A stretch of 64,000 nt of DNA from Lithodes maja (GCA_037953745.1 JBAKBP010007611.1:34179-98178); one strand, 5' to 3'; shown: positions 10,225-21,126, numbered from the stretch's first letter. Translations and numbers: made by a program. Notes: generated by a model not told the origin, from the sequence alone.

Positions 10225-11783
10225 TTACTTTCCTTCACTACTCTCTTCACCACTCTCTTTCTCTCCACGTACCTCGCTCGTTTCTGCCTCTTCCAAATCT
10301 TCATTCCCTCTACTACCCAACCACTCTCTATACACTTTCTTCTTGTCTTCCACAGCTATTTTTACCTCTTTTGTCCACCATGCTGTACCTTTCACTCCCC
10401 TCCCTCTTCTCCTCACTCCACCACACACCTCCTCATATGCTGCACAGATCTCTTCCTTAAACACCTTGCTCATCTCCTCCACTGCCTCCATATCTTCCAG
10501 GTCGATCCCACCTAGTCGTCTTTCTACTGCTCTCCTGTACTCTTTCCTGATTTCCTCCTCCTGTAGCCTCTCCACCCTCCTCACCATTCCACCTTCCTCT
10601 CGCCTCCCTCCAACTTTCCTCACCCACTTCTTTTGTATCCTAATTTTAACTACTACAACATAATGATCAGACAGACCCCCTGATATACCCCAATACACCC
10701 TAGCATCCAGCACAGATTTCTTCATTTGTTCATCCACACATAATGTAATCAATCAGTGACTTTCGTTCCACCACTGCCTTATCCTTCATCGTCCACACCA
10801 CTTTCCATGTGTACCTGTGTATCATTCTGTGTCGGAACAAGGTGTTGGCTATCCACAACCTCCTCCCCACACATACACAAGTGCACTACCATTCCCATTC
10901 ACCTCTGAGGGTACCCCACAGCCTCCCACCACTCATTTAAATTCCGCCTAGACAAATATCTCGCATCAAACCCGCGACTGACTGCGTTTGTAAATGAATA
11001 ACTTTATCCTCCCCTCAGTTACTAACCCATATGTCCCCTACTAACTTCCTAGTCCTGCCACATTAGTGGCAGGGCAGTAGTTCCCTTTCCAATGTTCCCT
11101 TACCCACTCTAAACCACTGTTTGGACACTTGATCCTCAGTGTTTTGGAGGACAAGCAGCCTAGAAGGGTCACTAGATCTGTTGTTGCTTGATTTCCTTTG
11201 TACTCCTTTGTACACTCCATCAACTTTCTCATCACCCACCTTACCATTCATATCCCCAATCAGAAATATTCTTTCGTTCTTGTCAAACTTATCCAGGCAC
11301 GCCTCCACATTCACCCAGAACTCCTCTTTCAAGTTTATCCTCTGTCGGAGCATACACACACACACAATCACCCATGTTTGTATTCTTACTTTCATTCTCA
11401 CCCACACAATCCTTGAACCCACAAACCCATATTCTCTTACACGCTCATTCCATTTGTTACTTACAAACAAACACACACCTTCTCTCACTCACTCCAGCAC
11501 ACACACTCATTCCACACTCCCACTCTCTCACATCTGTACTCTTCCATTTGGTCTCTGTCATTCCACATGCATCCAGCCTGGCATTCACTAACACTTCCAG
11601 GACCTCTATCTCTTGTGTGCCATCATTCATGCCACTCACGTTCCATGTAGCTATTCTAAGATTGTCCTTAAGATTATCCATAGTCGGTCGGGGTTCGTCA
11701 ACACAGGGTCCGTCCGCATCCGAGGCTGATCGTTCGTTTTTCGTTGCTTCATTATTTTTCACGGATGGGGGTCGCAAGCCCAC
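10225..11783 (-). pseudogene. LINE-A apurinic endonuclease, split by a nested CR1 fragment
   Basis: The domain would nick target DNA for priming. Its N-terminal motif RIATWNVSGMNDG and the glutamate motif MTETKWK lie in the 11783-11457 frame. FLIGDMNGKVGDEKVDGV (the GDxN box) lies in the overlapping 11488-11063 frame. The LSDHYVVVVKIR motif with the late catalytic His lies in 10752-10225. Between the GDxN and SDH boxes the frame is interrupted by an opposite-strand CR1 3' end flanked by CACTC on both sides. The region after SDH is Arg/Glu-rich, as is usual for the linker to RT. Confidence 0.85.
10935..11212 (+). mobile_element. CR1-like 3' end nested in LINE-A
   Basis: On the plus strand it encodes the last residues of a CR1-type RT (FRLDKYLAS, then a stop), followed by a 3' UTR and a short TTTGTACTCC tandem tail. 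The same 3' end is present on the minus strand at 17465-17745, with high identity by eye. CACTC occurs at both junctions (10930-10934 and 11213-11217), consistent with a short target duplication. This is a 5'-truncated insertion, typical of LINEs. Confidence 0.85.
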
Positions 11784-11914
11784 TGACCCAACCTCTTTAG
11801 TCGCCTCTTACGACACGCAGAAGGCACGTGGGGCATATTCTAATCTCTTACCCCCAGGGGTACTATTGCTTATGATACATTATATTATACAAAATTAATA
11901 TAAATAGTTTCATT

Positions 11915-12135
11915 AAACGCTTCACTACCGGTACTGTTCTTTTAACTTTTTTTCCTGGATACTATTTGACGATTTTATACAGTATATAAAGGGCTTCCAG
12001 CAATTAACAGGTTGTAAACAATCATAACTACCCCATTTTATTACCACAGATCCTTCATAAACTTCACAAAATCGTCTAAATACTATATAGCTAGAGTACA
12101 TTATAAGAAACGTCGCCGGTACAGAATGAGTTATG
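11915..12135. repeat. GACGATTTT repeat, foldback copy
   Basis: The segment opens with ACCGGTACTG and contains CTATTTGACGATTTTATAC. It closes with CACAAAATCGTCTAAATAC and GCCGGTAC, so the ends are inverted copies. Relatives occur at 23.16, 33.99, 35.54 and 35.67 kb. This looks like a non-autonomous foldback or MITE family. I see no coding sequence. Confidence 0.6.
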
Positions 12136-12186
12136 AAATATATCATATATATGTATATTGTATATACTGTATATATACAGTATATA

Positions 12187-12189
<3 letters not shown>

Positions 12190-12232
<43 letters not shown>
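12190..12232. repeat. (AT)n microsatellite
   Basis: AT dinucleotide run preceded by the palindromic spacer TACTGTATATACAGTATA, a motif that recurs next to most long AT tracts in this window. Confidence 0.95.
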
Positions 12233-12235
<3 letters not shown>

Positions 12236-12913
12236 CATATGTATAGGAAATAATGCATCTTGAATAATATACAAGATATCATTATTCTCCATAAATATAT
12301 GTATATAACCCACAACTCAGATTAAATGTTTGTGAAGTCCCATAATTTATGGACCGAACATATTACAGCAGACCTACAGTATATATTCCACTGTATACTG
12401 TAACACGTCATTGCTGTCTATGTGTGTGTGGGTGTGGGTGTGTGTGTGTGTGTGTGTGTGTGTTATGTATCCAATTGTTCGTTTTTCTGTGTATATTCTG
12501 TGTGTGTGTGTTGATGTATATATGTATGTGGGTGAGTGAAGGTATGTGTGTATTAATTGACCAATATGTAGTTTTCAAGAGTTATTTCTATATTCATGGT
12601 TTCCCTTACATTTTGCCAGATGTATCTTATTCTAGAGTGTGTGTGCGTGTCTGTGTGACTGTGTGTGTGTATGTACAAACTGGTGGGTTTATAGGTACAC
12701 ACTATATTGTATATTTGTGGGCTTATGCGTGATTTAGCTGATAGTTTACGTGTAACATACACAGTCTTAAAACACTTAGAAACAGACTGTTTTAGGTTAA
12801 GTTAGCTAAGTTGGCTTAGGTAAAGCTAAATATGGATATTTAGGCTTCATATTCAAAAAGTGTACTCTTAGTAAGTATGCATAATTTCCGTCTGTACCGA
12901 TTAACACTCCGTC

Positions 12914-12945
<32 letters not shown>

Positions 12946-13317
12946 CTGTGATTGTAAAATTTATAATACTGCTTTGTGATAATTGCTAGTGTAATAATAT
13001 TCTCACTCATGGTATGTTGACATTTAATCTGAGCGTCGCATGACAAAATTATAGTAACACGTGGCGAATAGTATTTATGGAGCTATTTAATTATGTGGGC
13101 TCTTAATAGAATAGACGCTGGTAATAATTTAGTAAGAAATATATATCGGCGATTACTATTAATGGAAAAGATAAATTACGTCCTAGAGGAATTTACTATT
13201 ATATATTGACTTCACGACTTTGATTTCTTACACTTCAATACTGTATAGTCTCACTACTCTCACTTTTTCTTTATTCTCAACTTTCACTGTATTATATTTA
13301 ACTTAGTTTGTCTTAGT
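12233..13317. other. Simple-sequence rich, no gene seen
   Basis: Contains (GT)n tracts at about 12421-12465, with further GT-rich stretches to 12680, and another (GT)n at about 12913-12942. The open frames across them are low-complexity Cys/Val or Thr/His translations and carry no domain signature. Confidence 0.7.
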
Positions 13318-13865
13318 TGTTGTTGTTGTTGTTGTTGTTGTTGTTCCCCAAGCTGCCTGGCCGAACAGCCCCAAGGCCCCGAGCAATTCCAAGGCCACAA
13401 CCGAGCGCCCCCACAGAACCCTCCCTGCCGACCACAATAAAGCCTGGGTGACCGAAGCCACTCCATGGCGGGGAGCTGAGGAGGGTGCGGAAACGCCCGG
13501 GAAACCAAAGCCCCACCCAGGGCCCTGTGCCCCTCAGCAATTATGAAGAGAAAGTTGAGGGGCAAGGGAAAAATGTGACGCTTTGGCTTCCAATCTTGGT
13601 AGATTGGGAGGTCAATCCACGGAAAAGACGCCGTCACTTGAGATCTAGAAAATATATAAGTTAAAGGAACAGTCAGAGTAAGCTATGGGTATGGCAGAGA
13701 TCGCTCAGTTCTCACTCTGATAGACCAGCCCATCACCACATGACTAGAACTCAATCCTCTCAGCATCAGCTAGGAAAGGCCCTAGAAAGCCGCCTTTGGC
13801 GGGGGGATAGCTCCCCTATTTCAACCCCTTTCGGGGTCGGGCACCCGTAGAATTAGTTTTCTAAC
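13318..13865 (-). repeat. GC-rich mobile-element remnant with (AAC)n tail
   Basis: On the minus strand a GC-rich block, unlike its AT-rich surroundings, ends in GCTTGGGG followed by (AAC)n, the form of a LINE or SINE 3' tail. Its other end has CCGACCCCGAAAGGGG, a small hairpin. No RT motif was found, so it may be a 5'-truncated LINE or a composite SINE. Open frames over the tail translate to poly-Gln or poly-Asn and are not genes. Confidence 0.5.
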
Positions 13866-14080
13866 ACAGTAGATATCACGAATGAATGCAAGTCCGTTAT
13901 GATACATGTATGTTGGAATGTAGATTTTATATACAATATATAATATCCTAAACTACGTCGGCACGGAAAAGATTCGATCGTACTATACAAGGTATAATTA
14001 ATGTATACAAGGATAGGAATGTGTTGTATTCATCTTAAGGATTTTATTCAATTTTTGGCAAGAGACAAACTTATTATTCA

Positions 14081-14886
14081 TCAAACGCAATAATTATCTG
14101 TTCCTGGTGTTGAGAGAGGTGAAACGGTATCTTCTATATTCAGGTGTTCTGGGGTGGCGTCAAGGAACTGGAGCGGAGTGGTAGGGGAAACTTGGTGTGG
14201 TGCAGCTGGGGCGTCTCTAGATTCTTCTGTAGAACGTTTCGAACCGAATCTACTCAGGAAAAGAGGTTTACACTTACTGGACACACAAGTAACTACTCGG
14301 GCCTAGCTTCGGCCCTAGGAGTTATTCTAGCTTCGAGCCTAGATGGTGTACCAGCATCGAGCCTAGTAGTTAGTTTATCTTCGGGCATAGAGTTTCTAGC
14401 ATCTGGCATAGAAGGTAATCTAGCTTCGGACATAGACTGTTTAGCATCTGGCATTGACACTGTTCTCGAGTCGGGCAAAGAACTTTTCCTAGCAATAGGC
14501 TTAGGATGATTTCCAGTCGAGTGAGCTGGTGGACTAGCATCTAGCCTAGTATGAGAGACAAGGTTCCTTGCAGTTTCTCTCGCGTAGTCGCCCTTATTTC
14601 TGGTATCTGGTATTTTCCTCTTTCTAGGGTATTAAGGGCATGGACGTCTCTCCTTTCTTTCTCGGGGTCTGTGGTAGCCACCTAGATGTGAAGGGCTTTG
14701 CCGGCCGGGATTCCCCAGGCAGAAAGGCTCATCATGGTCGGCTGGTAGGTGGTCCATATATCCCTCTACACTCTGGCTGTCTTCGGTGATGTTGTTGCTC
14801 AGTGTTGCTGCTGTTGTTGTTGTGCTTGTGTAGGTCACTTGCACGGCAGCAATCCTTACACTTGGCTTAACATTACATATTGCCAT
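14081..14886 (-). pseudogene. Degenerate coding-like sequence with 8/7-codon repeats
   Basis: I do not recognise a family. Three minus-strand open segments follow one another in two or more frames. The first is Thr/Ser-rich and ends PRERKERRPCP. The middle one is built of repeats (MPDAR, MPEDK, LEAR). The last is Ser/Pro-rich, containing APAAPHQVSPTTPLQF. The repeat units change length in whole codons, suggesting the region was once translated. The flanks are non-coding. It could be the N-terminal part of a transposon structural protein. The opposite strand is also open across the repeats. Confidence 0.3.
14302..14520. repeat. Tandem repeat, 24/21-bp units
   Basis: About eight or nine units of the form CTAGCTTCGGCCTAG plus a variable spacer lie end to end. 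Unit lengths counted by eye are 24 or 21 bp, all multiples of three. Sequence differs between units by point changes, so the array is not very recent. Confidence 0.75.
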
Positions 14887-15104
14887 AACAAGTTTGCTAC
14901 TGTCACTTAGTCAATTGATAGAGGTTCTTCAATCATTAGCATTACTATAGTGTTAAGCCTATAATTGCTATTGTAATTCTTGATAATGCGTTGTGCTTAC
15001 TGATGCGTATGTTGTCTATTCTAACCCCCACCACACCACCACACACACTCTTTCCATCTGCCACACCTTGCACACACTTCCATTTCCTACCTGTTTCCCT
15101 TCCT

Positions 15105-15445
15105 GTTTCTGGACCCCCTTCTCTCTCATAGTAAGCCCCAATAGTTATGAGATTTGATGACGTCCGTTCCATTAGTTTGGCAAGTAAAAAACCTTTCATC
15201 CCATTTTTTTGGTCAATATTAGGATCTTTCGTGCCATTTAAGTGTAGATTTTTTCCTGGCAAGCGATAGCAAGCCTGAAATTTAGGAGCAAACCGGCCTT
15301 CGGCCAGGACATTTTTCTACTGAAAAATGTATAGATTTCTCTGAGGATCTTGGGGATGGTTATCTATGCTTCATCGAGGTCTAGGGAGGAATCTAAAAAA
15401 TAATGCATAAATAAAAAAATGAATATATAAACCCTCCCCCTTAAC
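15105..15445 (+). repeat. Hairpin repeat family, copy A
   Basis: The core reads TTTTTTCCTGGCAAGCGATA, then two adjacent hairpins: CCGGCCTTCGGCC and ACATTTTTCTACTGAAAAATGT. A tail follows with GAGGTCTAGGGAGGAA and an A/T-rich end. Other copies lie at 21.1, 21.7, 34.7 and 37.6 kb, plus a foldback at 37.25 kb. No coding potential. Confidence 0.75.
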
Positions 15446-15448
15446 CCC

Positions 15449-16472
15449 TTGAGTACCAGCGATGCACATTATGCGTCGCCTATGTACATATAACGCTAAA
15501 CCCCAGCGATGCAATGGTTGCATCCCTTAACCCGGGAACTGCAGGGAGACTCTTAAGAGTTCCCCCGGCGGACTGCGGGGAGACTCTTAAGAGTCGGAGA
15601 AAAAAAAATCAACTTTTGACATCGGAAAAAAAAAATTGTTTTTTTTTTGTTTTGGCCCCTGGGCAATGCAAAATCTCAGTCCTCTACCTCCCCTCCTTCC
15701 CCACTTTCCTCCTCTCCTTCAGTTATCACCTATTTTCCCTGTTATTCCCTTATTCTGAGGTATATTTTCGTGCTAACATTAGAAATCCGGTTACAGGGTG
15801 TGGTCATCACTGATAGCAAGCGAATGCAAGAGAGAGAGAGAGAGTATCGATCGACTGTGTCTCAGTGGCCTTGGGGGAAATTGGCGGGAAAGCAGCTTGC
15901 CTCACCCATACATTATACAACTCGTGGGCTATATCTCCGATTTTGACCATCCAAACGCTGTTTTCACTCGTTTTATTGTTGTTTCAGGTTAATACCTTTA
16001 TAATCAACTCATAATAGGCGCATATGGATAAGAATTAATGCTATTAATGGTACAATGAATATTTTAGTGACGGAAACACCTCAAATACGTCAGCACAGGG
16101 GGACGTTTCCAATTACCCCCATGCGCACTTGTTAGGTTAATTACTCTTGTCTTATGGCACCTAGAGGGTTCGGATTTGCATGGGAACTACTTTAGGATCC
16201 CACGGAACAATACCGATGGTTGGCAACCCTCCAAGTCCAGCCGCGTGCGGGCGTGCACGGGAGTAATTTTCCAGTATATTGCCTACCCATTACCCCATGT
16301 TAATTGTGACTTTCCGCCGCCCCCCAGGACCGCTAAATGACCTAGGTGAGCGGTTTTATGTTGTTTTTGCTTCATTACTAACCCATCCCATGCATTTTCA
16401 GGAACAAAGGTGGCAAGTGACTGGTCCTGGAGTGTACATTTATATTAAATCGCTTGGTGTCCACCATGTTAA
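15449..16472 (-). mobile_element. Old TTAA-type MITE with a nested insertion
   Basis: Read on the minus strand this matches the MITE at 54479-54920 piece by piece. Shared segments include AACGCTAAACCCCAGCGA, TATGGCACCTAGAGGG and CATTACTAACCCAT. Between about 15531 and 16138 there is unrelated sequence flanked by TTAA, beginning CCCGGGAACTGC, which looks like a second TTAA element. Divergence between the two copies is substantial, so this one is old. Confidence 0.6.
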
Positions 16473-16639
16473 ACTCCATATATGTTGTTCCTACCCCACC
16501 CCTTTTTCGTATTTTCCATTTCTTTACTCGTCCTTATCTACCTCCTCTCTTTTCGTTTCTTTCTGCGTCCCACTTCTCTTCTTTCCGTATATTCCCTTCA
16601 GTTACTTTCCTACTCTCTCTCTCTCTCTTACTTATAAAC

Positions 16640-16885
16640 ATGAGAACATTATAGTACCGTTGTTTAATAGCATAGTGAAGCCCTATCTTGAATATGGGGT
16701 GCAATTTCATCAACTCGGGGCAATGGAATTAAATTAAAAACCAGGAGGGTGAGTCTCGATATCACAAAGCACTTCTTCACCTACAGTGTGGTCCATGAAT
16801 GGAACAAACTGCCAGGGAACGTGGTACAATGTAATGCAATTGACACATACAAAGGGAGTCTAGACATCCATTTCGAGGAGTAATA
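16640..16885 (+). pseudogene. CR1-like RT C-terminus, internally deleted
   Basis: Plus-strand pieces read IVKPYLEYGVQF and, after a frame change, a segment ending VVHEWNKLPGNVVQCNAI. Both are hallmark C-terminal stretches of CR1/Jockey-type reverse transcriptases. The part between them is missing. It ends at a stop, with an A-run shortly after. Confidence 0.75.
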
Positions 16886-17464
16886 TAGCCGATAAAAAAA
16901 AAAAAAAAAAAGGCTAAGCATTAGTAGTATACAATATTTCTCAACTTCATACTATACAATGAATTTCCCTGTACAAAAATGTTCATTCTCCTGGGGGCCT
17001 TGCTTCCCCAACTAAATTATATGCCGACCTAAGATCAGAGGAGTGGTGGGTGAGGAGATAGCCTTCTGCTTTGCTATCCTTACCTTCAACTTTGTAGCAA
17101 ATGCTATGTTGGCATTATATGATGTCTGAACTACCTATTAGAGACTGTAAAGTCTGTGCATTCGGTGTATATATGTAACTCTATGTAACTATCTCTCTCT
17201 CTCTCTCACACACTCACACACACACACACGTGACACATCCAATTAACTCTGCAGTAGGTGTAGTGTCTCCTACCCCGCCCAGATTAAAATATATATCACC
17301 ACACCACTTCTGAGGTACAGGCTCTGTTCTTACTCACCCTCACAATTTACCGAAGGATAACAGGATTTTCACAATGCGTACGCAGAAGCCATGTATTTGA
17401 ACTGTATGTAAATGCACAATGTTCTATGTACTGTACAATAAGTTCTGTTTTCTACATGATCTAT

Positions 17465-18330
17465 ATGTACAAAGGAGTACAAAGGAGTACAAAGGAAATC
17501 AAGCAACAACAGATCTAGTGACCCTTCTAGGTTGCTTGTCCTCCAAAACACTGAGGATCAAGTGTCCAAACAGTGGGTTAGAGTGGGTAAGGGAACATTG
17601 GAAAGGGAATTACTGCCCTGGAACTAATGTCCGTGGCAGGATTAGGAAGTTAGTAGGGGACAGATGGGTTAGTAACTGAGGGGGGAATAAAATAAAGTTA
17701 TTCATTTACAAACACAGTCAGTCGCGGGTCTGATGCGAGATATTTGTCTAGGCGGAGTTTAAATGAATCAACGGTGATGCAGTCTATAACGTTTCGGGGA
17801 AGCCCATTCCACAAGTTGATAATTCGATTGCAGAAGAAATTCTTAGATTCGTGTGAGTTAAAAGATTTACCAATAATTTTGCAACCGTTTCCCCGCGTGT
17901 AATTAGATTGGTCGATAGTGAAGTACTTACTACAGTTCATATTGTCGATGCCTTTGATGATTTTGAACACTTGAATTAAGTCACCTCTTAATCTGCGCTG
18001 GGTTAAAGGAAATAGGTTTAATTCTCTAAGACGCTCTTCGTATGGTTTGTTCTTTAGGCTAGGTATCATTTTGGTAACTCTACACTGAACTCGTTCTAGC
18101 TTGTTTATATCTTTTTGGTAATAAGGGCACCAGGATTGAACGCAGTATTCCAGAAGAGGGCGGACTAAGGAATTGTAAAGGGTTAGGATAACTTCTTTGG
18201 ATTTATGCTCAAATGACCTGCCTATAAAGCCAATTATTTTGTTTGCCTTCTTAACAACTTCTGAACATTGTTGACTCGGTTTTAGGTTACTCGATATTGT
18301 TACTCCCAGATCGGTTTCTTTGTTTACATT
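17465..18330 (-). mobile_element. CR1-like LINE, 5'-truncated
   Basis: The minus strand encodes the RT C-terminal region: VRPLLEYCVQSWCPYYQKD, then LERVQ, YEERLRELNLFPLTQRRLRG and WNGLPRNVIDCITVDSFK, ending FVNE and a stop. The open part (18069-17698) is 123 codons, and an earlier portion upstream is also readable. A 3' UTR follows and ends in three copies of GGAGTACAAA-type decamers, the tail type of this family. The 5' truncation is at about 18330. The same 3' end is nested in LINE-A. Confidence 0.85.
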
Positions 18331-18584
18331 TACATTACATTTACATATGGAAGGTCTAATCAGCGTAATTAAATTACGAGTAATGTTTGTTATAAATGAG
18401 TTGATTAATCAATATTATGAATGTAATTTATACATTCTTAATTCAACTACACTTATTTTGCTTTTATACATAAAATAATTATTTATGAACAGAACGTATG
18501 TAAGAGACTGTAGGCAACATAAAAGATGGTGTTAGTGCTATTATTACTTGCATAATATACTTGTTTATATTTGTATCCCGTTTC

Positions 18585-18985
18585 GCAGACCTACATTATC
18601 TCAACTCATTCCCAACTCTATCATACGCTCTGCTCTCTTCATAAAAACTCTTGACTGCTGTTAACAAATTTCCTTCAAATTTGTAAATCATTAGCACCTT
18701 CACATTGCTTCTCTATCCACATGATTATACGTGTTTTCCAAATCCAAAAAAGCCCCCAAAAGCTCATTACTTTTCTCTTGATAATTCTCTCACAGCGGTC
18801 TTACTGCAAACATCTGATCCACACACCCTTTTCCCCACCTAAAACTGCACTGCTCTTCTCCTACTGATTCTTCTATACCCTATATTACCCTCTCTATCAA
18901 CACCCTGCCATACAGATTTCCATCAACTGATAATACACAAATACCTCTATAACTTGGAAATAAAACTGTTACTACTACTATTAAT
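18585..18985 (-). pseudogene. LINE RT fragment (LINE-A-like)
   Basis: In translation of the minus strand, broken pieces resemble the LINE-A palm region: YGRVLIERVIYGIEE, GEEQCSFRWGKGCVDQMF and an AVKSFYEESRA stretch. Several stops and frame changes occur. It is flanked by AT-rich DNA without a visible tail. Confidence 0.65.
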
Positions 18986-19020
18986 AATAGTCTGGGAATT
19001 TATTAAGCACAATTTCCTTC

Positions 19021-19158
19021 CTACATTGATAAATAGCGAGAAGTTATTCTATGTAAGACCTCTACGATTGCCATATATGTATATCCGTTATGCAGCAAAA
19101 CATACTTAACATAATCATCAAACACTTTCAAACAGTCTACGAATAACCACCTGTTGTA
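19021..19158 (-). pseudogene. Unassigned coding-like fragment, left of the hAT insertion
   Basis: The minus strand stays open through WLFVDCLKVFDDYVKYVLLH and ends RITSRYLSM with a stop. I do not recognise a family. The hAT element separates this from another open stretch on the same strand (20430-20651), which may belong to the same original sequence. Confidence is low because both pieces are short. Confidence 0.25.
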
Positions 19159-19544
19159 CAGAGGTGGGCAGGTGCGCGCCATTTGGCAGCGCTCTGCGCT
19201 CTGCGATCCGGTGCGCATTACCAATATAGAGGAGCGCGGAGCAAGGAGCGGCAAAATTCTGAAATCGGAGTGCAGGCGGGGAGCGCAGCTAGAAATTCGC
19301 GCTCCTTTCTGGCGCTCCGGAGGCGATTTTTCCTGTCAACAACAAGTACAAGAACGTCATTATCGTGTACAGTCATCGTACCATTCGTACGGTGTTACTC
19401 ACGGTGTTAGTGAACTGTGATACAGTAATACTATGATAGTAACAGACTGACAGTGTTACAGTTGTTAACTTGTTATTATTATTTTTTTTTTTTTTGGCTT
19501 TTGCTAACGCAAAGTAAACCTTACGGGCAAGTTACAGCTTACGA

Positions 19545-19985
19545 ATTTATGATTTGATGGTATCGATAGTTCGATACTATCTGAATGTTACTTGAATGTA
19601 TGGGTGGGAGGGTGGTTTGGGGTATGGTGGGGGGAAGGTAGAAGCGTAATTGACTCTTGTTACAAATATGAAGCCGATTGGTGAGGTAGTTTACTAGTTT
19701 GTAGTTTCGCCACCACAGATTTTGTTTTCCCTTTTCTTCGTACGGATACGCTGGAAGTGGGTTGTGGGAGGCAGTTGGGGGTGTGGTGGAGGGAAGGCAT
19801 AAGGGTAAGGCACTTGTCACACAAATATGGAACCGATTGGTGCAATCGTTTCGCCGCCACAGATTTTCGTTTTTAATTCCTTGTGAGGCGACCAATAGTC
19901 AGCGAGTGGGTGGGAGGAGGGGTTTGGGGTAGTGGTGTTGCCGTGGTGGGTATGCAGAAGGGTAAGGTACATGTGGTAAAAAACT
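19545..19985 (-). repeat. Shared internal module (copy in hAT)
   Basis: On the minus strand three related blocks occur, each containing CACCAATCGGTTCCATATTT or a close variant. C-rich (CCACCACACCCC) and CGTATCCGTACGAAG segments follow. The same blocks in the same order lie inside the Harbinger-like element at 55.74-56.34 kb. Confidence 0.8.
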
Positions 19986-19994
19986 AAAAATACT

Positions 19995-20070
19995 CACAAT
20001 GATATCAATCATATCATATCATTGACATTTGCAATGATATCAATCATATCATATCATTGACATTTGATTC
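19995..20070. repeat. Short direct duplication
   Basis: The segment CAATGATATCAATCATATCA plus the following ATATCATTGACATTTG occurs twice in tandem, with palindromic ATGATAT content, inside the hAT element. Confidence 0.8.
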
Positions 20071-20429
20071 ATTGATATGACAAAGAATAACAGAAACTGA
20101 GAAAGTGAGAAACTTAAACAGTTAAACTTCAGAAAGACACCATGACTTGAGGTTTTTTGAATGTTTTGAATTCTTGGAATTTAGTGAAGTGAAAGACAAA
20201 GGACAAAGTGAAGGACAAAGGTAAATAATTAAATAACTTCTAGAAGCAGTTTTGTTTGTTTTGTTTTTTATATACCTATTTTTGGGAGCGCGGAGCGCAG
20301 GAGAGCGGAGCGGGAAGCGCATCGGGTCTGCTGACAAAAGGAGCGCGTGAGCGCTGCCTCATTACCTTATGTCTGATGAGCGCGGAGCGCTGCCGCATTA
20401 CAGGTACCACCGGAGCGCGCCCACCTCTG

Positions 20430-20651
20430 CTGTTGTAGACCCACAGATTGTAGGTCATCTACTCGCTCTTGCCGAGGTAAATGGTTTTGTAGAAGGTGAA
20501 TGGTCTGCCCCGGTGTGGTGCAAGGAACGACACTTGCTGTTGTAATGGTGTAGAAGACCTTCTCAAAGTGAGGGTTAAGTCCATGTTCCATGGCTTTCAT
20601 AGTGTTATATCTGCAATATGGCCGAATACTCTCATATTTACAGACAGGCAA
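20430..20651 (-). pseudogene. Unassigned coding-like fragment, right of the hAT insertion
   Basis: The minus-strand frame opens MPVCKYESIRPYCRYNTMKA and contains HGLNPHFEKVFYTITTASVV. It runs directly into the hAT terminus. I do not recognise it. It could be the upstream part of the fragment at 19021-19158, but the joint frame cannot be judged by eye with confidence. Confidence 0.25.
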
Positions 20652-20807
20652 TTAACACAGTAATTTACCTAGAAATTATATGGAGAGCGACACAATTAAA
20701 AAAAAGAACTCTGCTCATTGGGTAATACATGATTTTTGCGTAAACTAAGCTGTCTGTAACAAGTGTGTCCCACGAAGTTAATGATGGATTGTTGCTATTT
20801 TAAACGT

Positions 20808-20811
20808 TGTG

Positions 20812-20858
<47 letters not shown>
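20808..20858. repeat. (GT)n microsatellite
   Basis: GT dinucleotide tract with a single T interruption. Confidence 0.95.
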
Positions 20859-20860
<2 letters not shown>

Positions 20861-20869
20861 TGAAAGAAA

Positions 20870-20965
20870 TTTAGTGTGCTTGTTTAGTATAATAAAATGA
20901 ACAGGAGGATCAGGTATTTGTGAGACCTAGCTGGATTACTCTCGGATAACTGGTGCCTTTACACT
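20870..20965 (-). repeat. LINE-B 5' region fragment
   Basis: The segment TTTGTGAGACCTAGCTGGAT and its flanks match the sequence just upstream of the LINE-B endonuclease near 41.53-41.58 kb. No coding sequence is included. Confidence 0.5.
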
Positions 20966-21126
20966 CAATGACTCTGTTCACCTGGCAGTATATAGGAGCC
21001 AGAGGTAAGTGGACTTTTGTGACGCTCCATCTGGGAACCTAGATAATTTGCAATTGCCTCTGCATAAGAGGTTGAACAACTAACCCACCACAAACTATGG
21101 AGGAGTAGTGGTTATTTGTTGGTCTC

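Larger units (their letters stand above)
8430..11860 (-). mobile_element. LINE-A: non-LTR retrotransposon, near full length but decayed
   Basis: On the minus strand the order is a short 5' region with CGTGTCGTAAGAGGCGACTA, an APE-type endonuclease, reverse transcriptase, then a 3' end finishing in (ATAG)n. The same 3' end and tetranucleotide tail occur in the 114-bp insert inside E3 gag. RT motifs include APGTDGVCGEML, DLEKAYDRV and GLKQGCVMSP. The clade is not certain (RTE-like or Jockey-like RT style). Many frameshifts and stops make it inactive. A CR1 3' end is inserted in the endonuclease. Confidence 0.88.
19159..20429. mobile_element. Non-autonomous hAT-like DNA transposon
   Basis: Termini are CAGAGGTGGGC at the left and its inverse GCCCACCTCTG at the right. 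CTGTTGTA is duplicated exactly on both sides (19151-19158 and 20430-20437). An 8-bp target duplication with CAGNGGTGGGC-type ends is diagnostic of hAT elements. The subterminal regions are packed with GGAGCGC motifs, the usual place for transposase binding. At 1271 bp without a transposase frame it is a MITE-like derivative. The middle carries a repeat module also found at 55.74-56.34 kb. The intact duplication implies a fairly recent insertion. Confidence 0.9.

Noticed and set aside
9740..10663. Plus-strand open frame of 307 codons
   Set aside because: It is the antisense of LINE-A RT and endonuclease linker, with Ser/Pro/Leu-rich low-complexity text.
11139..11898. Plus-strand frames of 150 and 236 codons
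   Set aside because: Antisense of the LINE-A endonuclease and 5' region; no domain of their own.
13284..13637. Minus-strand frames with poly-Gln or poly-Asn ends
   Set aside because: Poly-amino acid comes from the (AAC)n tail of a GC-rich repeat; no domain.
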